From an uncultured Lachnospiraceae bacterium (lineage in GTDB: Bacteria; Bacillota; Clostridia; Lachnospirales; Anaerotignaceae): a DNA stretch of 16,755 nt. Positions 15,181 through 16,755 of this stretch are shown here, in pieces (positions within the stretch are counted from its first letter, which is position 1; each line of letters opens with the position of its first letter). Position numbers and translations under genes: made by a program. The notes beneath the pieces were generated by a model. The model searched no databases and was not told the origin of the DNA. It worked only from the letters and a program-made list of their open reading frames with translations. The stretch is taken from assembly GCA_944384285.1 (NCBI GenBank), contig CALWSX010000049.1, positions 1-16,755 on the forward strand, in the 5' to 3' direction.

Positions 15181-15747
15181 TCAAATATTTATATCCATAT
15201 TGTGTATTTTTTCTCTTAAACTCTTTAAGTCTTCCCAGGCTGGTCTTTTTTTAGTTTCATCACGTAAAAGAGCAGATGGATGATATGTTGCCATTATACT
15301 ATAGCCGTTTTTCTCATACCAAACCCCATGAAGCTTTGTAATAGGGAAATTTTCTTCTATAACCACGCTTGCTGCGACTTTTCCCAAACATACTATTATT
15401 TTTGGTTTTACAAGCAAAATTTGATATTTTAAATAATTTACACAGCTGTCTATTTCTTCTTTATATGGGTTTCTGTTTTTTGGCGGTCTGCATTTTACAA
15501 TATTTGCTATATAAACATTCTCTGTTGATAATCCAATAGAAGCAAGCATTTTATCAAGTAATTTTCCGGCAGGCCCTACAAAAACTTCACCCTCTATATC
15601 TTCTCGCTCTCCTGGACCTTCTCCTATAAACATTATATCGGCATTTCTATTTCCTTTACCAATTACAACATTAGTTCTTGTTTCAGAAAGCCCACATTTA
15701 AAACAACTATAGCATGCTTTTTCAAGTATCTCAAAACTTCTTTCCAT
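15181..15747 (-). CDS. udg: Uracil-DNA glycosylase, family 4 (iron-sulfur)
   Basis: This DNA-repair enzyme of 188 residues removes uracil from DNA. The four ligands of the 4Fe-4S cluster are C15, C18, C86 and C102, with the characteristic C-x(15)-C spacing between the last two (KCRPPKNRNPYKEEIDSC). Catalytic motif A is GEGPGERED (42-50), followed by FVGPAGKLLDKML (56-68). Motif B is TYHPSALLR near the C-terminus. The start is ATG 15747 with AAAGGTGA 5 nt upstream. A longer reading from GTG 15756 would start inside that ribosome site. The gene follows cdd by 13 nt and is the last of the operon. Pairing with cytidine deaminase puts two uracil-related steps together, though whether that is functional is inference. 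The stop is TGA. Confidence 0.96.
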   Translation of the reverse strand: MERSFEILEKACYSCFKCGLSETRTNVVIGKGNRNADIMFIGEGPGEREDIEGEVFVGPAGKLLDKMLASIGLSTENVYIANIVKCRPPKNRNPYKEEIDSCVNYLKYQILLVKPKIIVCLGKVAASVVIEENFPITKLHGVWYEKNGYSIMATYHPSALLRDETKKRPAWEDLKSLREKIHNMDINI

Positions 15748-15760
15748 ATAAATCACCTTT

Positions 15761-16147
15761 TTAAAATTCCGTAAAAGAATTAGGCATAAGCTCTTTTACC
15801 GTAAACTTTTTATATTCGCCATTTTTCTTACCTACAATGATGTTTGCATCTTTCATAAATTCAACAAAAACCTGGCGACATACTCCGCAAGGATATGGAT
15901 AATCATCACCTGAACAAACAATTGCAAGACAAATAAAGCCGTCTTTTTCTCCTTCACTTACGGCTTTAAATATAGCAGTTCTTTCAGCACATATTGTTGC
16001 AGAAAAACTTGCATTTTCTATATTGCAACCTGTATATACTTTTCCACTTTTACATAAAAGAGCTGCTCCTACTTTAAAGTTTGAATATGGCGAATATGAA
16101 TTTTGCATAGCTTTATATGCCTCTTTTAAAAGCATTTCATCTATCAT
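15761..16147 (-). CDS. cdd: Cytidine deaminase
   Basis: This cytoplasmic pyrimidine-salvage enzyme of 128 residues converts cytidine and deoxycytidine to uridine and deoxyuridine. It is the short tetrameric form common in Gram-positive bacteria. Zinc and catalytic residues are C53 and E55 in TICAERTAIF (51-60) and C87 and C90 in PCGVCRQ (86-92). The substrate motif NIENASFSATICAERT is intact, as is the N-terminal SPYSNFKVGAAL (19-30). The ribosome site is weak (GGGGAA about 6 nt before the ATG), suggesting coupling to the methyltransferase gene that ends 20 nt upstream. Confidence 0.97.
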   Translation of the reverse strand: MIDEMLLKEAYKAMQNSYSPYSNFKVGAALLCKSGKVYTGCNIENASFSATICAERTAIFKAVSEGEKDGFICLAIVCSGDDYPYPCGVCRQVFVEFMKDANIIVGKKNGEYKKFTVKELMPNSFTEF

Positions 16148-16167
16148 AAAAATTCCCCATTCTTTTT

Positions 16168-16755
16168 TTATAATGATTTTTCAGCATTTACTGCTATATA
16201 TGATTCTATATATTTATCAAGTAAGTCTATACCGCTGTTATCAATATAATAATCAACTACTTTAAATCCTGACGAAATATAGTTTTTAAAGAATTCACTT
16301 AAAACTTTTGTATTATCAGAGTCTTTTGTATCTTTATTTTCATTTTCAAACTGCTCTATCTTTTTTGTCACAAGTGAATAATAAGGTATAGATACCTTTT
16401 CTTCTTCAGAAATACTTATAAGATCAGAAAAAACAAATGTTTTTGGATTAGTAAATCCTGATAAAAGCGTTCCGCCTTTTTTCAAAATTCTAAAACATTC
16501 TTTTATTACCGGTTCTCTGTTACTTACATACATATTAGATGAAGATAAGAAAACCATATCATAACTTTCCTCTTCTATTCTGCATAAATCTTTAAATGAG
16601 CCAAATACAGTGTTTACATAAAGATTATAATGCTCTGATACCTCTTTATCTAAAAGTATGCTTTCAATATTACTTGATAATACAGTTACGTCTGCTCCAA
16701 GAGCTGAAAAAAGTACTGTTGCACGTCATCCACTACACATACGGCATAAAATCTT
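16168..16755 (-). pseudogene. Class I SAM-dependent methyltransferase, partial and interrupted by an in-frame TGA
   Basis: The reading frame enters from the right edge as KILCRMCSG, then TGA (16728-16726), then RATVLFSALGADVTV, and runs on to a TAA at 16168. Downstream motifs are good methyltransferase sequence: IEEESYDMVFLSSSNMYV (post II), then VIKECFRILKKGGTLLSGFTNP (motif III region), and a family-typical C-terminus (SGFKVVDYYIDNSG, then YIESYIAVNAE). The stop replaces one residue of the Gly-rich SAM-binding motif I; spacing to ALGADVTV is otherwise kept, so a single substitution (for example GGA to TGA) is the simplest reading. From there to ATG 16557 no start codon is available, and starting at 16557 would omit the SAM site. 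Either the gene is dead or the base near the edge is wrong. The true N-terminus is off the window. The substrate is unknown. Confidence 0.7.

Noticed and set aside
16726..16728. TGA in the methyltransferase as selenocysteine or tryptophan recoding
   Set aside because: The position is normally a Gly of the SAM loop, no selenocysteine insertion hairpin was apparent just downstream, and TGA is used as a normal stop by the MalF-type permease, spoIIIAF and udg.

Overview
The window is very AT-rich DNA with strong AGGAGG-type ribosome sites, short stem-loop plus T-run terminators, and a complete set of spoIIIA sporulation genes. It therefore comes from an endospore-forming member of the Bacillota, most likely a clostridium. 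The genetic code is standard: TGA ends the MalF-type permease, spoIIIAF and udg. No tRNA, rRNA, CRISPR, insertion sequence or phage gene was seen.

Layout. Positions 1-1282 (minus) hold two inner-membrane permeases of a carbohydrate ABC importer; the second runs off the left edge. Divergent from them, a well-formed sigma-A promoter (1406-1434) drives a NagD-like HAD phosphatase and an RpiR/SIS-domain regulator (1475-3182), which probably senses a sugar phosphate and controls the importer. A bidirectional terminator separates these from a full-length pyruvate carboxylase (3243-6689, minus). Positions 7006-12126 (plus) hold all eight spoIIIA genes, which build the mother-cell half of the SpoIIIA-SpoIIQ channel, but in the order AE-AF-AG-AH-AA-AB-AC-AD. 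The usual order is AA through AH, so the cluster is circularly permuted, with a hairpin at the new AH/AA joint. Next come an exported protein with a duplicated beta-rich unit and a copper-amine-oxidase-like tail (12404-13366), two strong terminators, an AGCS-family sodium:amino-acid symporter (minus), and a minus-strand run of methyltransferase, cytidine deaminase and family-4 uracil-DNA glycosylase.

Main points of interest: (1) the permuted spoIIIA cluster; (2) spoIIIAF has no ATG, GTG or TTG at its 5' end and appears to start at ATT behind a near-perfect ribosome site; (3) spoIIIAE may likewise start at a non-standard ATA codon; (4) the exported protein carries an internal duplication; (5) the methyltransferase at the right edge has an in-frame TGA inside its SAM-binding motif. 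Several longest-ORF starts were corrected from ribosome-site or promoter position: HAD phosphatase, spoIIIAC, symporter, udg and spoIIIAF.
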